From Verrucosispora sp. NA02020 (GTDB lineage: Bacteria; Actinomycetota; Actinomycetes; Mycobacteriales; Micromonosporaceae): a DNA stretch of 64,000 bases. This document shows positions 34,860 through 42,857 of this stretch, in pieces. Under the pieces are notes generated by a model that had not been told where the DNA came from, searched no databases, and saw only the letters and a program-made list of their open reading frames with translations. Position 1 is the first letter of the stretch, and the number at the start of each line of letters is the position of its first letter. The position numbers and the translations under genes were made by a program. The stretch lies in contig NZ_CP054923.1 of assembly GCF_013364215.1 (NCBI RefSeq), positions 2,356,001-2,420,000 on the forward strand, written 5' to 3'.

Positions 34860-35554
34860 TGCCGGGGCGCAACCCTCTGGAGACGCACCTGGCGCACCTG
34901 GCCGCCGCGCTGCCGCCGTACCGGCGGTGCGAGCCGCTGCTGGTCCGGTGGGGGGCCGCCCTGGCGCAGCACCTGACCGCCGGGGGCCGGTTGCTGGTGG
35001 CCGGTAACGGGGGCAGTGCCGCCGAGGCGCAGCACCTCACCGCCGAGCTGGTCGGCAAACTGCGCGAGGACCGGCAGCCGCTGTCCGCCATCGCCCTGCA
35101 CGCCGAGACCTCGGCGTTGACCGCGATCGGCAACGACTACGGCTACGACGAGGTCTTCGCCCGGCAGGTCCGCGCGCACGGCCGCCCCGACGACGTCCTG
35201 CTGCTGCTCTCCACCAGCGGCGGCAGCACGAACCTGCTGGCCGCCGCGCGGGCGGGCCGCCAGGCCGGGCTGCGGTGCTGGGCGTTCACCGGACCGGCGC
35301 CCAACCCCCTCGCGGACGCGTGTCACGAGGCGCTCGCGGTGGACTGCCCGGACTCCCAGGTCGTGCAGGAACTGCACCTGGTCTCCAGTCACCTGCTCTG
35401 CGAGTACGTGGAGTTGGCGATGGCCGAGCGGCCGACGGTGGCGTACGTGGAGCCGGTGGTGCCGGCGGCGTCGGACGCACCGGCGGCCGGTCCGGTCCGC
35501 GCCGGGGTCGAGGTGGTGCTGGACGGTGGGGCCGGCCGACCGGTCGAAGCATGA
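34859..35554 (+). CDS. gmhA: Sedoheptulose 7-phosphate isomerase
   Basis: SIS-domain isomerase of 231 residues that converts sedoheptulose 7-phosphate to D-glycero-D-manno-heptose 7-phosphate. Key motifs: LLVAGNGGSAAEAQHLTAELVGKL near 41, ETSALTAIGNDYGYDEVFARQV near 81, LLLLSTSGGSTNLLAAARAG near 112 and the Gln/His-rich QVVQELHLVSSHLLCEYVE near 163, all shared with GmhA. The length is slightly above the usual 190 because of a C-terminal tail of about 35 residues. ATG overlaps the previous stop by one base. Confidence 0.9.
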   Translation: MPGRNPLETHLAHLAAALPPYRRCEPLLVRWGAALAQHLTAGGRLLVAGNGGSAAEAQHLTAELVGKLREDRQPLSAIALHAETSALTAIGNDYGYDEVFARQVRAHGRPDDVLLLLSTSGGSTNLLAAARAGRQAGLRCWAFTGPAPNPLADACHEALAVDCPDSQVVQELHLVSSHLLCEYVELAMAERPTVAYVEPVVPAASDAPAAGPVRAGVEVVLDGGAGRPVEA

Positions 35555-35564
35555 GGAGGCAAGT

Positions 35565-37001
35565 GTGAGGGGACCCGTGGTGGTGGTCGGCGACACCCTG
35601 CTCGACCGGGACGTGGAGGGCGTGGTGAACCGCCTCTGTCCGGACTCGCCGGTCCCGGTGCTCGACGAGACCGCGCACGTCGACCGGCCCGGCGGGGCCG
35701 GGCTCGCCGCCGTCTTCGCCGCCGCGCAGGGCGCCGAGGTGGTGCTGGTCACCGCGCTGGCCGACGACGCCGGTGGAGCCCGGCTGGGAGTGCTGCTGGC
35801 CGCTGCCGGGGTGCAGGTGTACCCGTTGCGGCTGGCCGGTTCCACTCCGGAGAAGATCCGGTTGCGGGCCGGCGGACGGGTGCTGCTGCGCCATGACCGG
35901 GGCGGCGGCGCCCAGACGCCGGGCGAACCCGCCGAGGCGGTGCTGCGCGTCATCGAGCGGGCGTCGGTGGTGCTGGTCAGCGACTACGGCCGGGGGGTGG
36001 CACGGCAGCCCGCGCTGCGGGCGGCCCTGGCGGCGACCCGGGCCCCGGTGGTCTGGGATCCGCACCCCCGTGGCCCGGCGGCGGTGCCCGGGGTGCACCT
36101 GGTGACACCGAACGAGACGGAGGTGCAGGAGCTGGTGGAGGCGCCGGCCGCCGCCACCCGGCTGGCCACCGCCGCCGACGGTGCCGAGCGTCTGCGGCAA
36201 CGCTGGCGGGCCGGTGCGGTGGCGGTGACGTTGGGCGCCGACGGCGCGTTGCTCAGCCACGCCGGGTCGACGCCGCTGGTGGTGCCGACGCCGATGGCCG
36301 CCGAGGGTGACACCTGCGGCGCGGGCGACCGGTTCGCGGTCGCCGCCGGCCTGGCCCTGGGCCGGGGTGCGCTGCTCTCCGAGGCGGTGCAGGAGGCGGT
36401 GACCGAGGCGTCGGCGTACGTGGCGGACGGGGGCGTGGCGACCGCGTTGCCGCCGCCGGTGCGGCGGGCGCCGCAGGCGGTGCACACGGCGGTGGGCGGT
36501 GACCGGGTCGGGGTGGCGGCAGCCGCCGCCGCGGTCGCCCGGGTCCGCGCCGCCGGGGGGACGGTCGTGGCGACCGGAGGCTGCTTCGACCTGCTGCACG
36601 CCGGTCACGTGGCGACCCTCCAGGCCGCCCGGCAACTCGGTGACTGCCTGGTGGTGTGCCTCAACTCCGACACCAGCGTCAGCGGCCTGAAGGGCCCGGA
36701 CCGGCCGGTCGTGCGGCAGGACGACCGGAGCCGCCTGTTGGCGGCGCTGAGCTGCGTGGACGCGGTGATGATCTTCGACGAGTCGACCCCGGCGGCGGCC
36801 CTGTCCTGGCTGCGGCCGGACATCTGGGTCAAGGGCGGGGACTACGCCACCGGCGGCGGGGACGGTGACTGTCTGCCCGAGGCCGAGATCCTGCGCCGCT
36901 GGGGCGGCCACACCGTGGTGGTGCCGTACCTGGACGGCCGGTCCACCACCGAGATGATCGCCGCGACGGCCGCCCGTACCGGCGTGGGGGTGTCCCGATG
37001 A
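35565..37001 (+). CDS. hldE: Bifunctional heptose 7-P kinase / heptose 1-P adenylyltransferase HldE
   Basis: Bifunctional protein of 478 residues, matching E. coli HldE (477). The PfkB kinase domain covers about 1-315 with DTLLDRDVEGVVNRLCPDSPVPVL, RPGGAGLAAVFAAAQGAEV and the catalytic DTCGAGDRFAVAAGL near 248. The cytidylyltransferase-like domain covers about 335-478 with GGCFDLLHAGHVATLQAARQLGD (HxGH), LNSDTSVSGLKGPDRPV, WVKGGDY and the closing LDGRSTTEM. It phosphorylates heptose 7-P at C1 and later forms ADP-D,D-heptose. The start is the GTG at 35565 after GAGGAGG. The end overlaps the SDR gene by four bases. Confidence 0.93.
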   Translation: MRGPVVVVGDTLLDRDVEGVVNRLCPDSPVPVLDETAHVDRPGGAGLAAVFAAAQGAEVVLVTALADDAGGARLGVLLAAAGVQVYPLRLAGSTPEKIRLRAGGRVLLRHDRGGGAQTPGEPAEAVLRVIERASVVLVSDYGRGVARQPALRAALAATRAPVVWDPHPRGPAAVPGVHLVTPNETEVQELVEAPAAATRLATAADGAERLRQRWRAGAVAVTLGADGALLSHAGSTPLVVPTPMAAEGDTCGAGDRFAVAAGLALGRGALLSEAVQEAVTEASAYVADGGVATALPPPVRRAPQAVHTAVGGDRVGVAAAAAAVARVRAAGGTVVATGGCFDLLHAGHVATLQAARQLGDCLVVCLNSDTSVSGLKGPDRPVVRQDDRSRLLAALSCVDAVMIFDESTPAAALSWLRPDIWVKGGDYATGGGDGDCLPEAEILRRWGGHTVVVPYLDGRSTTEMIAATAARTGVGVSR

Positions 37002-37693
37002 GCGCGCCCGGCACCGGCCGCACCGTGCTGGTCACCGGCGGATCCAGCGGGTTGGGCGCGGCCGTGGTGGCCGCGGTGGCCCGCTCCGGCGGGCGGCCCC
37101 TGGTGCTGGACCGGCAGGCGCCCGGCGACGGGGTCGCCTGGGTCGAGTGCGACCTGGCCGACACCCGGGCGGCGGAGGCCGCCACCCGGCAGCTCGCCGA
37201 GCGGGAGGGCGGTCTCGACGCGGTGGTCACCGCCGCCGGGGTGGACGTGCCCGGCCGGTTGGCCGACGTGCCCGGCGAGACCTGGGACCGGATCGTCGCG
37301 GTGGACCTGCTGGCCACGGCGGCGGTGATCCGGGCCGCGCTGCCGTTCCTGGAGGCCGCCCGGGGCAGCGTCGTCACGGTGGCGTCCACGCTCGGGGTGA
37401 AAGCGGTCAGCGACGCCACGGCGTACTGCGCGGCGAAGTTCGGCGTGGTCGGGTTCACCCGCGCGCTCGCCGCCGAGCTGGCCGGGTCGGTGAACGTGAC
37501 GCTGCTGGTGCCGGGCGGCATGCGGACCGCCTTCTTCGACGACCGCGACGCGCAGTACCGGCCGGGGCCGGACGCGATCCTCAACGACCCGGCGCACACC
37601 GCCGCCGCCGTGATGTTCGCGCTCTCCCAGCCGGCCGGCTGCGCGGTCCGCGAGATGGTGGTCTGCGCCGAGCAGGAGACCTCGTACCCGTGA
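36998..37693 (+). CDS. Short-chain dehydrogenase/reductase
   Basis: Classical SDR of 231 residues: TGGSSGLGAAVV near 14 (cofactor), DAVVTAAGV near 74, STLGVKAVSDATAYCAAKFGVV near 128 (catalytic Ser and YxxxK as YCAAK), and PGGMRTAFFDDRD near 170. It is too short and lacks the extended-SDR layout of HldD, so it is probably not the ADP-heptose 6-epimerase. It could modify a sugar or act on a nucleotide sugar in the operon. Overlaps its neighbours by four bases on both sides. Confidence 0.87.
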   Translation: MSAPGTGRTVLVTGGSSGLGAAVVAAVARSGGRPLVLDRQAPGDGVAWVECDLADTRAAEAATRQLAEREGGLDAVVTAAGVDVPGRLADVPGETWDRIVAVDLLATAAVIRAALPFLEAARGSVVTVASTLGVKAVSDATAYCAAKFGVVGFTRALAAELAGSVNVTLLVPGGMRTAFFDDRDAQYRPGPDAILNDPAHTAAAVMFALSQPAGCAVREMVVCAEQETSYP

Positions 37694-38643
37694 TCCTGGC
37701 GCTGCGTGCCCTCGGCGTCGGTGACCTCGCCACGGCGGTCCCGGCGGTGCGGGCGTTGCGGGCGGCGTACCCGGACCGGGAACTGGTGCTCGCCGCGCCG
37801 GCCTGGCTCGGCCCGCTGGTCGAGCTGGTCGGCGGCGTGGACCGGCTGCTGCCCGCCGACGGTCTGGACCGGCTGGGGACTCCCGGCGGGCCGGTGGAGG
37901 TGGCGGTGAACCTGCACGGCCGGGGGCCGCGTTCGCACCGGCTGCTCGCCACCACCGGCCCGGACCGGTTGTTCGCCTTCGCCGACGCGCGGGCGGACCA
38001 CGCCGACGGGCCCGGGTGGGACGAGGAGGAGCACGAGGTGGCGCGCTGGTGCCGGCTGCTGCGCTGGTACGGGATCCCGACCGACCCGACCGACCTGGAC
38101 CTGCGACGGCCGGCGTCGGGGACGATGCCGACCGGCGTGACGGTGCTGCATCCGGGCTCCAAGGTGCCGGCCAAGCGCTGGCCTCCCGGGCGGTACGCGG
38201 CGGTGGCCCGGGAGCTGACCGGCCGGGGACACCGGGTGGTGCTGACCGGCGGTACCGGGGAGCGGGCCACCGCCGTACGGGTCGCGGACGAGGTCGGGTT
38301 GCCCGCCGACGCGGTGCTGGCCGGGCGGACCGACCTCGGGCAGCTCGCCGCCCTGGTCGCCGGTGCGCGGCTGGTGGTCAGCGGGGACACCGGAGTGGCG
38401 CACCTGGCCACCGGCTACCGCACCCCGTCGGTGGTGATCTTCGGTCCGGTCCCGCCCGCCCGATGGGGGCCGCCGCCGGAGCGACGACGACACCGGGTGC
38501 TCTGGGCCGGACCGGCGGCATCCCCGGGCGGGGACGGGGTAGACGGTCATCCGGCGGTCACCGCCGTCGGGGTCGACGCGGTGCTGGCCGCCGTCGAGGA
38601 GGTGGAACGGGTGGTGCGGGCGGATCGTGCGGTTGCGGCGTAG
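37690..38643 (+). CDS. GT9-family glycosyltransferase (heptosyltransferase-like)
   Basis: GT-B enzyme of 317 residues, the second GT9 member in the operon. N-terminal ALRALGVGDLATAVPAVRALRAAYP corresponds to the GDxxxxxPa of heptosyltransferases. The C-terminal domain has VLHPGSKVPAKRWPPGRYAAVARELTGRGHRVVLTGG near 155 and VVSGDTGVAHLATGYRTPSVVIFGP near 231, the ADP-sugar binding part. The GTG start overlaps the SDR stop (GTGA). Its stop overlaps the topoisomerase start by 17 bases. Confidence 0.9.
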   Translation: MILALRALGVGDLATAVPAVRALRAAYPDRELVLAAPAWLGPLVELVGGVDRLLPADGLDRLGTPGGPVEVAVNLHGRGPRSHRLLATTGPDRLFAFADARADHADGPGWDEEEHEVARWCRLLRWYGIPTDPTDLDLRRPASGTMPTGVTVLHPGSKVPAKRWPPGRYAAVARELTGRGHRVVLTGGTGERATAVRVADEVGLPADAVLAGRTDLGQLAALVAGARLVVSGDTGVAHLATGYRTPSVVIFGPVPPARWGPPPERRRHRVLWAGPAASPGGDGVDGHPAVTAVGVDAVLAAVEEVERVVRADRAVAA

Positions 38644-39610
38644 TGATCCGGGTCGGCCGGGATACGGCCGCCGGCGACGCGGTCCGGGCTGGTCGTTCGT
38701 CGACCCGCGCGGCGAGCCGGTGCGCGACCCGGACGACCTGGCCCGGCTGCGTGCCCTGGTCATCCCGCCGGCCTGGCGCCAGGTGTGGATCTCGCCGCAC
38801 CCGAACGGGCACATCCAGGCCATCGGGACCGACGCCGCCGGCCGCAAGCAGTACCTCTACCACCCGATGTGGCGGCAGCGGCAGGACGAGGCCAAGTTCG
38901 AGCACGTGCTGGAGGTGGCCCGCCGGCTGCCGGTGCTGCGCGAACGGGTCGGCCACGACCTGACCGGGCGCGGGCTGCGCCGCGAGCGGGTGCTGGCCAC
39001 CGTGACCCGGCTGCTCGACATGGGCACCTTCCGGGTCGGCAGCGACCAGTACGCGGCCGGGGACGACCCGACGTTCGGCGTCGCCACCCTCCGCCCCGAA
39101 CACGCCCGGTCCCGCCAGGGCTGCGTGGTCTTCGAGTTCCCGGCGAAGGGCGGCATCGAGCAGGTGCGTCGGGTCTCCGACCCGGAGCTGTGCCGGGTGC
39201 TCACCCATCTGCGTCGCAGTCGCCGGGCGGCGGACCGGTTGTTCGGCTACTGGGACGGCCGGCAGTGGCGCGACGTGCGGGCCGACGAGGTCAACGACTA
39301 CCTGCGCGACGCCAGCGGCGGCGAGATGACCGCCAAGGACTTCCGCACCTGGCACGCCACCGTCCGGGCGGCCACCGAACTGGCCGTCCTCGGGCAGCCG
39401 AGGTCGGTCACCGCCCGTCGGCGCGCGGTGGCCGGCGTGATGCGCGAGGTGGCGGAGCTGCTCGGCAACACCCCGACGGTGGCCCGGACGTCCTACGTGG
39501 ACCCGAGGGTGGTCGACCTGTTCCACGACGGTGTGGTGGTGCCGGTCACCCGGGACACCGACCGCGAGCAGGCCGAGCGCGCCGTGCTCGACCTGCTGGA
39601 CCGGTCCTGA
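38627..39610 (+). CDS. DNA topoisomerase IB
   Basis: Poxvirus/bacterial-type topoisomerase IB of 327 residues. Landmarks: SFVDPRGEPVRD and LVIPPAWRQVWISPHPNGHIQAIGTDAAGRKQYLYHP in the N-terminal domain, MGTFRVGSDQYAAGDDPTFGVATLRPEH, and the catalytic tyrosine in TSYVDPRVVDLF near 298. The GTG at 38627 lies inside the end of the GT9 gene, so translation is coupled. Whether it belongs functionally to the glycan operon is doubtful; it may simply share the transcript. Confidence 0.93.
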   Translation: MRLRRSDPGRPGYGRRRRGPGWSFVDPRGEPVRDPDDLARLRALVIPPAWRQVWISPHPNGHIQAIGTDAAGRKQYLYHPMWRQRQDEAKFEHVLEVARRLPVLRERVGHDLTGRGLRRERVLATVTRLLDMGTFRVGSDQYAAGDDPTFGVATLRPEHARSRQGCVVFEFPAKGGIEQVRRVSDPELCRVLTHLRRSRRAADRLFGYWDGRQWRDVRADEVNDYLRDASGGEMTAKDFRTWHATVRAATELAVLGQPRSVTARRRAVAGVMREVAELLGNTPTVARTSYVDPRVVDLFHDGVVVPVTRDTDREQAERAVLDLLDRS

Positions 39611-39614
39611 CCGG

Positions 39615-40385
39615 TCACCGGCCGCCCGCCGTACGCGTCCGGATCATCGCCTCGACTCCGTCGAGCACGCGGCCGAGCCCGAACCGCCACTCGGCGTCGA
39701 CGTAGTCCTCGTCGTCGTCGCCCTCGGCGATCAGTTCGTGGATCGCCGGGTACGGCCCGTCGGCGGTGAGCCGGGCCAGGTGCCGCCAGTAGTGCAGGCC
39801 CACCTGTTCGGGGGTCTGCCCGCTGCGCACCGCCGCCTCCACCAGGTCGGCGGTGGTGGTGGCCCAACTCCGGGCGTACCCGCTGACCAGCATGATGGTG
39901 GAGACCCGCTCGGTGCCGCGCAGGCCGGTGCCGGCCAGGGCGACGAGCCCGTACTCCAGCCAGCGGACCTGGTTGGGGTTGATCGGCGGGCCGCTGATCG
40001 GCACGTGCCGCATCCATGGCTGTCGGCGTAACGCCTCCAGGTTCCCCTCGGCCCACCGGGTCAGCGCGGGACGCCACCCCTCGTCCGGGGCACGTGGGCG
40101 CGGGGGCGGTCCGTACGCGGTGTCGACCATGAGGTCGAGCAGGTCGTGCTTGGTCGGCACGTACCGGTAGAGCGACATCGTCGACGCGCCCAGCTCGCGG
40201 GCGACGCGGCCCATCGACACCGCGCCGAGCCCCTCCGACTGGGCGACCTGGATCCCGGCGGCGACCACCTGCTCCAGGCTGAGGCCACGCTTCGGGCCAC
40301 GGCTCGGACGCTCGCGCAGCCCCCAGGCGAGCGCGACGTTCTCGGGCAGTTCGACCTCGGGGCCGTCGCTCACTTCCACCTCCAC
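39615..40385 (-). CDS. TetR-family regulator (TetR_C domain)
   Basis: Repressor of 256 residues. After a 25-residue extension, the helix-turn-helix covers about 34-80: LEQVVAAGIQVAQSEGLGAVSMGRVARELGASTMSLYRYVPTKHDL. The C-terminal ligand domain resembles TetR class C (GYARSWATTTADLVEAAV). It is divergent to the ABC genes, and two operators lie between them, so it probably represses both the exporter and itself. Its end is five bases from the convergent topoisomerase stop. Confidence 0.92.
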   Translation of the reverse strand: MEVEVSDGPEVELPENVALAWGLRERPSRGPKRGLSLEQVVAAGIQVAQSEGLGAVSMGRVARELGASTMSLYRYVPTKHDLLDLMVDTAYGPPPRPRAPDEGWRPALTRWAEGNLEALRRQPWMRHVPISGPPINPNQVRWLEYGLVALAGTGLRGTERVSTIMLVSGYARSWATTTADLVEAAVRSGQTPEQVGLHYWRHLARLTADGPYPAIHELIAEGDDDEDYVDAEWRFGLGRVLDGVEAMIRTRTAGGR

Positions 40386-40413
40386 CGGACCGGCTTGACC
40401 CTCATCCTAACTT

Positions 40414-40432
40414 CTGCGTATGTTCTACGCAG
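40414..40432. promoter_or_regulatory. TetR operator 1
   Basis: Perfect inverted repeat CTGCGTA-N5-TACGCAG in the TetR/ABC intergenic region. Confidence 0.82.
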
Positions 40433-40434
40433 AT

Positions 40435-40453
40435 AAGCGTACGGCATACGCAG
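40435..40453. promoter_or_regulatory. TetR operator 2
   Basis: AAGCGTA-N5-TACGCAG, the same 19-bp design as operator 1 with two mismatches in the left arm. Centres are 21 bp apart, two helical turns, so two dimers can bind the same face. Confidence 0.72.
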
Positions 40454-40470
40454 AAAGCGGAGGGTGACCC

Positions 40471-41436
40471 ATGACGAACGGACCACCGGCGGTCGAGCTG
40501 GTCGAGCTGAGGAAGTCCTTCGGTGACCTTGTCGTCCTCGACGGGCTGACCATGCGGGTGCCGGCCGGCGGCGTACACGCGCTGCTCGGCCAGAACGGGG
40601 CCGGCAAGACCACCACCGTGCGGATCCTGGCCACGCTGACCCGGCCCGACGGGGGCAGCGCCCGGGTCGCCGGCCACGACGTGGTGCGCGACCGGCGGCG
40701 GGTCCGGCGGACGATCAGCCTCGCCGGCCAGCACGCCGCCCTGGACGACACCCAGACCGGCCTGGAGAACCTGACCATGCTGGCCCGGCTCACCGGGCGG
40801 TCCGGGTCGGCGGCCCGGAAGCGCGCCACCGACCTGCTGGAACGCTTCGCGCTGACCGACGCGGGCGGGCGGCAGGCGATCACCTACTCCGGGGGCATGC
40901 GCCGCCGCCTGGACCTCGCCGCCAGCCTGGTCGGGCAGCCGTCCGTGGTCTTCCTCGACGAGCCCACCACCGGCCTGGACGTGCGCAGCCGGCAGGGGCT
41001 CTGGGAGGTCGTCGGCGAACTCGCCCGCACCGGGGTGACCGTGCTGCTCACCACGCAGTACCTGGAGGAGGCCGACCGCCTGGCCGACCGGATCACCGTG
41101 TTGCACCAGGGCGCGATCGCCGCCGAGGGCACCGCCGACGACCTCAAGCGCCGCTTCGGCGCGCACCGGCTGGAGCTGACCTGGCACGAGGAGGCCGGCC
41201 TCCGCGCGGCGGCCGCGCTGTTGGGCGACCGGGTCACCGGCCGGGACCCCGAGCGGCTCGCCCTCTCGGTGGCCACCGACGGCAGTGCGGCACAGGTGCG
41301 CGCGCTGCTCGACGAGATCGATCCGGACCGTCACGGGGTGGCCCGGTTCACCGTCCGGGAGGCGACCCTCGACGACGTCTTCCTCACCCTCACCGGCACT
41401 CCGGTGCCCGCGAAACGGCAGGTGGCGCATGTCTGA
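40471..41436 (+). CDS. ABC transporter ATP-binding protein (DrrA-like)
   Basis: ABC ATPase of 321 residues: Walker A GQNGAGKTTT near 41, Q-loop near SLAGQHAALD, signature TYSGGMRRRLDLAASL near 140 and Walker B VVFLDEPTTGLD near 162. The C-terminal domain of about 80 residues, ending FLTLTGTP, is that of the daunorubicin resistance family DrrA. With the permease it forms an efflux pump, probably two of each subunit. The gene overlaps the permease by eight bases. Confidence 0.94.
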   Translation: MTNGPPAVELVELRKSFGDLVVLDGLTMRVPAGGVHALLGQNGAGKTTTVRILATLTRPDGGSARVAGHDVVRDRRRVRRTISLAGQHAALDDTQTGLENLTMLARLTGRSGSAARKRATDLLERFALTDAGGRQAITYSGGMRRRLDLAASLVGQPSVVFLDEPTTGLDVRSRQGLWEVVGELARTGVTVLLTTQYLEEADRLADRITVLHQGAIAAEGTADDLKRRFGAHRLELTWHEEAGLRAAAALLGDRVTGRDPERLALSVATDGSAAQVRALLDEIDPDRHGVARFTVREATLDDVFLTLTGTPVPAKRQVAHV

Positions 41437-42193
41437 GCTGGCGGTACGCGGATCGCAGACGGCGGTGATGATCGGCCGTTGCGTCCGGCTGTCCCGCCGC
41501 AACGTCGACGCGATGCTCACCTCGCTGCTGCTGCCGGTGATGCTGATGCTGGTCTTCGTCTACCTCTTCGGCGGGGCGATCGACACCGGCTCGGCGTACG
41601 TCACCTACGTGGTGCCCGGCGTGCTGCTGCTCTGCGCCGGGTTCGGTGCGGCGGGCACGGCGGTGAGCGTCACCACGGACATGACCAACGGCATGATCGA
41701 GCGGCTGCGCACCATGGACGTCGGCGCGACCTCGATCATCGGCGGTCACGTGGTGGCCAGCATCGCCCGCAACACGGTCTCCACCGTGCTGGTGCTGGCC
41801 GTCGCCGTCGCCATCGGGTTCCGGCCCGCCGTGGCACCGCTGCGGTGGCTGGCCGCCGCCGGGGTGCTGCTGTTGTTCCTGCTGGCGGTCTCCTGGCTGT
41901 CGGCGGCGTTCGGGCTGTTGGCCCGTACCCCCGAGGCGGCCGGCGGCTACACCTTCCTGGTGATGTTCCTGCCCTACCCGAGCAGTGCCTTCGTGCCGGT
42001 CGAGACGCTGCCCGGTTGGCTGCGCGGCTTCGCCGAACACCAACCCGTCACGCCGGTCATCGAGTCCCTGCGCGGGTTGCTGCTCGACCTGCCGGTCGGC
42101 ACGGCGCCGGCCCGTGCGGCGGCCTGGTGCCTGGGTCTGCTGGCGGTCGCGGTGCTGCTCTCGGCGGTGCTGTTCCGTCGTCGGATCGCCTGA
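41429..42193 (+). CDS. ABC transporter permease (DrrB-like)
   Basis: Membrane protein of 254 residues with six transmembrane segments, ABC-2 type. It includes LLPVMLMLVFVYLFGGAID, VVPGVLLLCAGFG and the typical MERLRTMDVG-like loop (NGMIERLRTMDVGATSI). It ends with a helix and RRRIA. It pairs with the ATPase encoded upstream and would export a hydrophobic drug or metabolite. The ATG at 41429 lies within the ATPase gene. Confidence 0.92.
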   Translation: MSELAVRGSQTAVMIGRCVRLSRRNVDAMLTSLLLPVMLMLVFVYLFGGAIDTGSAYVTYVVPGVLLLCAGFGAAGTAVSVTTDMTNGMIERLRTMDVGATSIIGGHVVASIARNTVSTVLVLAVAVAIGFRPAVAPLRWLAAAGVLLLFLLAVSWLSAAFGLLARTPEAAGGYTFLVMFLPYPSSAFVPVETLPGWLRGFAEHQPVTPVIESLRGLLLDLPVGTAPARAAAWCLGLLAVAVLLSAVLFRRRIA

Positions 42194-42205
42194 TCCGCAC
42201 GACGC

Positions 42206-42236
42206 GGGGGGCGACACCCGACGGGTGTCGCCCCCC
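42206..42236. terminator. Bidirectional terminator
   Basis: Perfect 14-bp stem (42206-42219 with 42223-42236) and a three-base loop, between the convergent permease and hypothetical genes. Confidence 0.85.
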
Positions 42237-42251
42237 GACCGTCACCGTCGG

Positions 42252-42755
42252 TCAGTCGTTGAGGACCTGGGCCAGCCGGTCCCGGAAGCGCCGCTCCGAG
42301 GGGCTGACCTGACTGCCGCCGAGCCCGAGGATGCCGCCGCTGGTGGCCGCCCCCACCACCTGGTCGGTGATCTCCACCAGCCAGTGCTGGTACGCGCCGG
42401 CCTCGCCCTCGTCGACCTTCTCCGCCAGCAGCGCCGCAGCGGCCTTGGCCCGGCCCAACACGTCCTCGGCGTACGCGCGCGGGTCGTCCGGCGCGATCAC
42501 CGGCAACTCCTCACCGGCCTCCGGGTCGCCCACCCGGGTCACGATCTCCCCGGCCACGGCGGCCACCAACGGGCTGGCCGACTCCCGACCGGTGGAGATG
42601 GTCTCCAGCCCGGCCGCGCTCTCGGCCATCGTCGCCCGGGTGCTGTCGGACTCCGCGGCGCTCGCCGCGGTGAGCACCGCCTGCGGCAGGCCGACAAGCA
42701 ACCCCCACTCCTCGTCGGAGAAACCGAAAGCGGTGTACGCCGGCTCTTCGATCAC
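42252..42755 (-). CDS. Conserved hypothetical protein (167 residues)
   Basis: Soluble protein from the GTG at 42753-42755, seven bases after GGGAGAGG. It has a helical pattern: FGFSDEEWGLLVGLPQAVLTAAS near the N-terminus, PLVAAVAGEIVTRVGD, and DPRAYAEDVLGRAKAAAALLAEKVDEGEAGAYQHWLVEI, ending in a short C-terminal helix. This looks like a TerB-like or four-helix bundle protein, but I do not recognise the family. It is not cotranscribed with obvious partners. Confidence 0.75.
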   Translation of the reverse strand: MIEEPAYTAFGFSDEEWGLLVGLPQAVLTAASAAESDSTRATMAESAAGLETISTGRESASPLVAAVAGEIVTRVGDPEAGEELPVIAPDDPRAYAEDVLGRAKAAAALLAEKVDEGEAGAYQHWLVEITDQVVGAATSGGILGLGGSQVSPSERRFRDRLAQVLND

Positions 42756-42857
42756 GACCGTGCCTCTCCCGTTCGTCGTCCGGATCCCGGTCACGCGCCA
42801 TCCGTGCTGGCCGCGCCGGGCCCGGTATGTCCCCGCCGCCATCGCGGCGGGCTCAGG

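Noticed and set aside
36998..37693. HldD (ADP-heptose 6-epimerase) in the heptose operon
   Set aside because: The protein is a classical SDR of 231 residues with YCAAK, not the extended SDR of about 310 residues expected for HldD.
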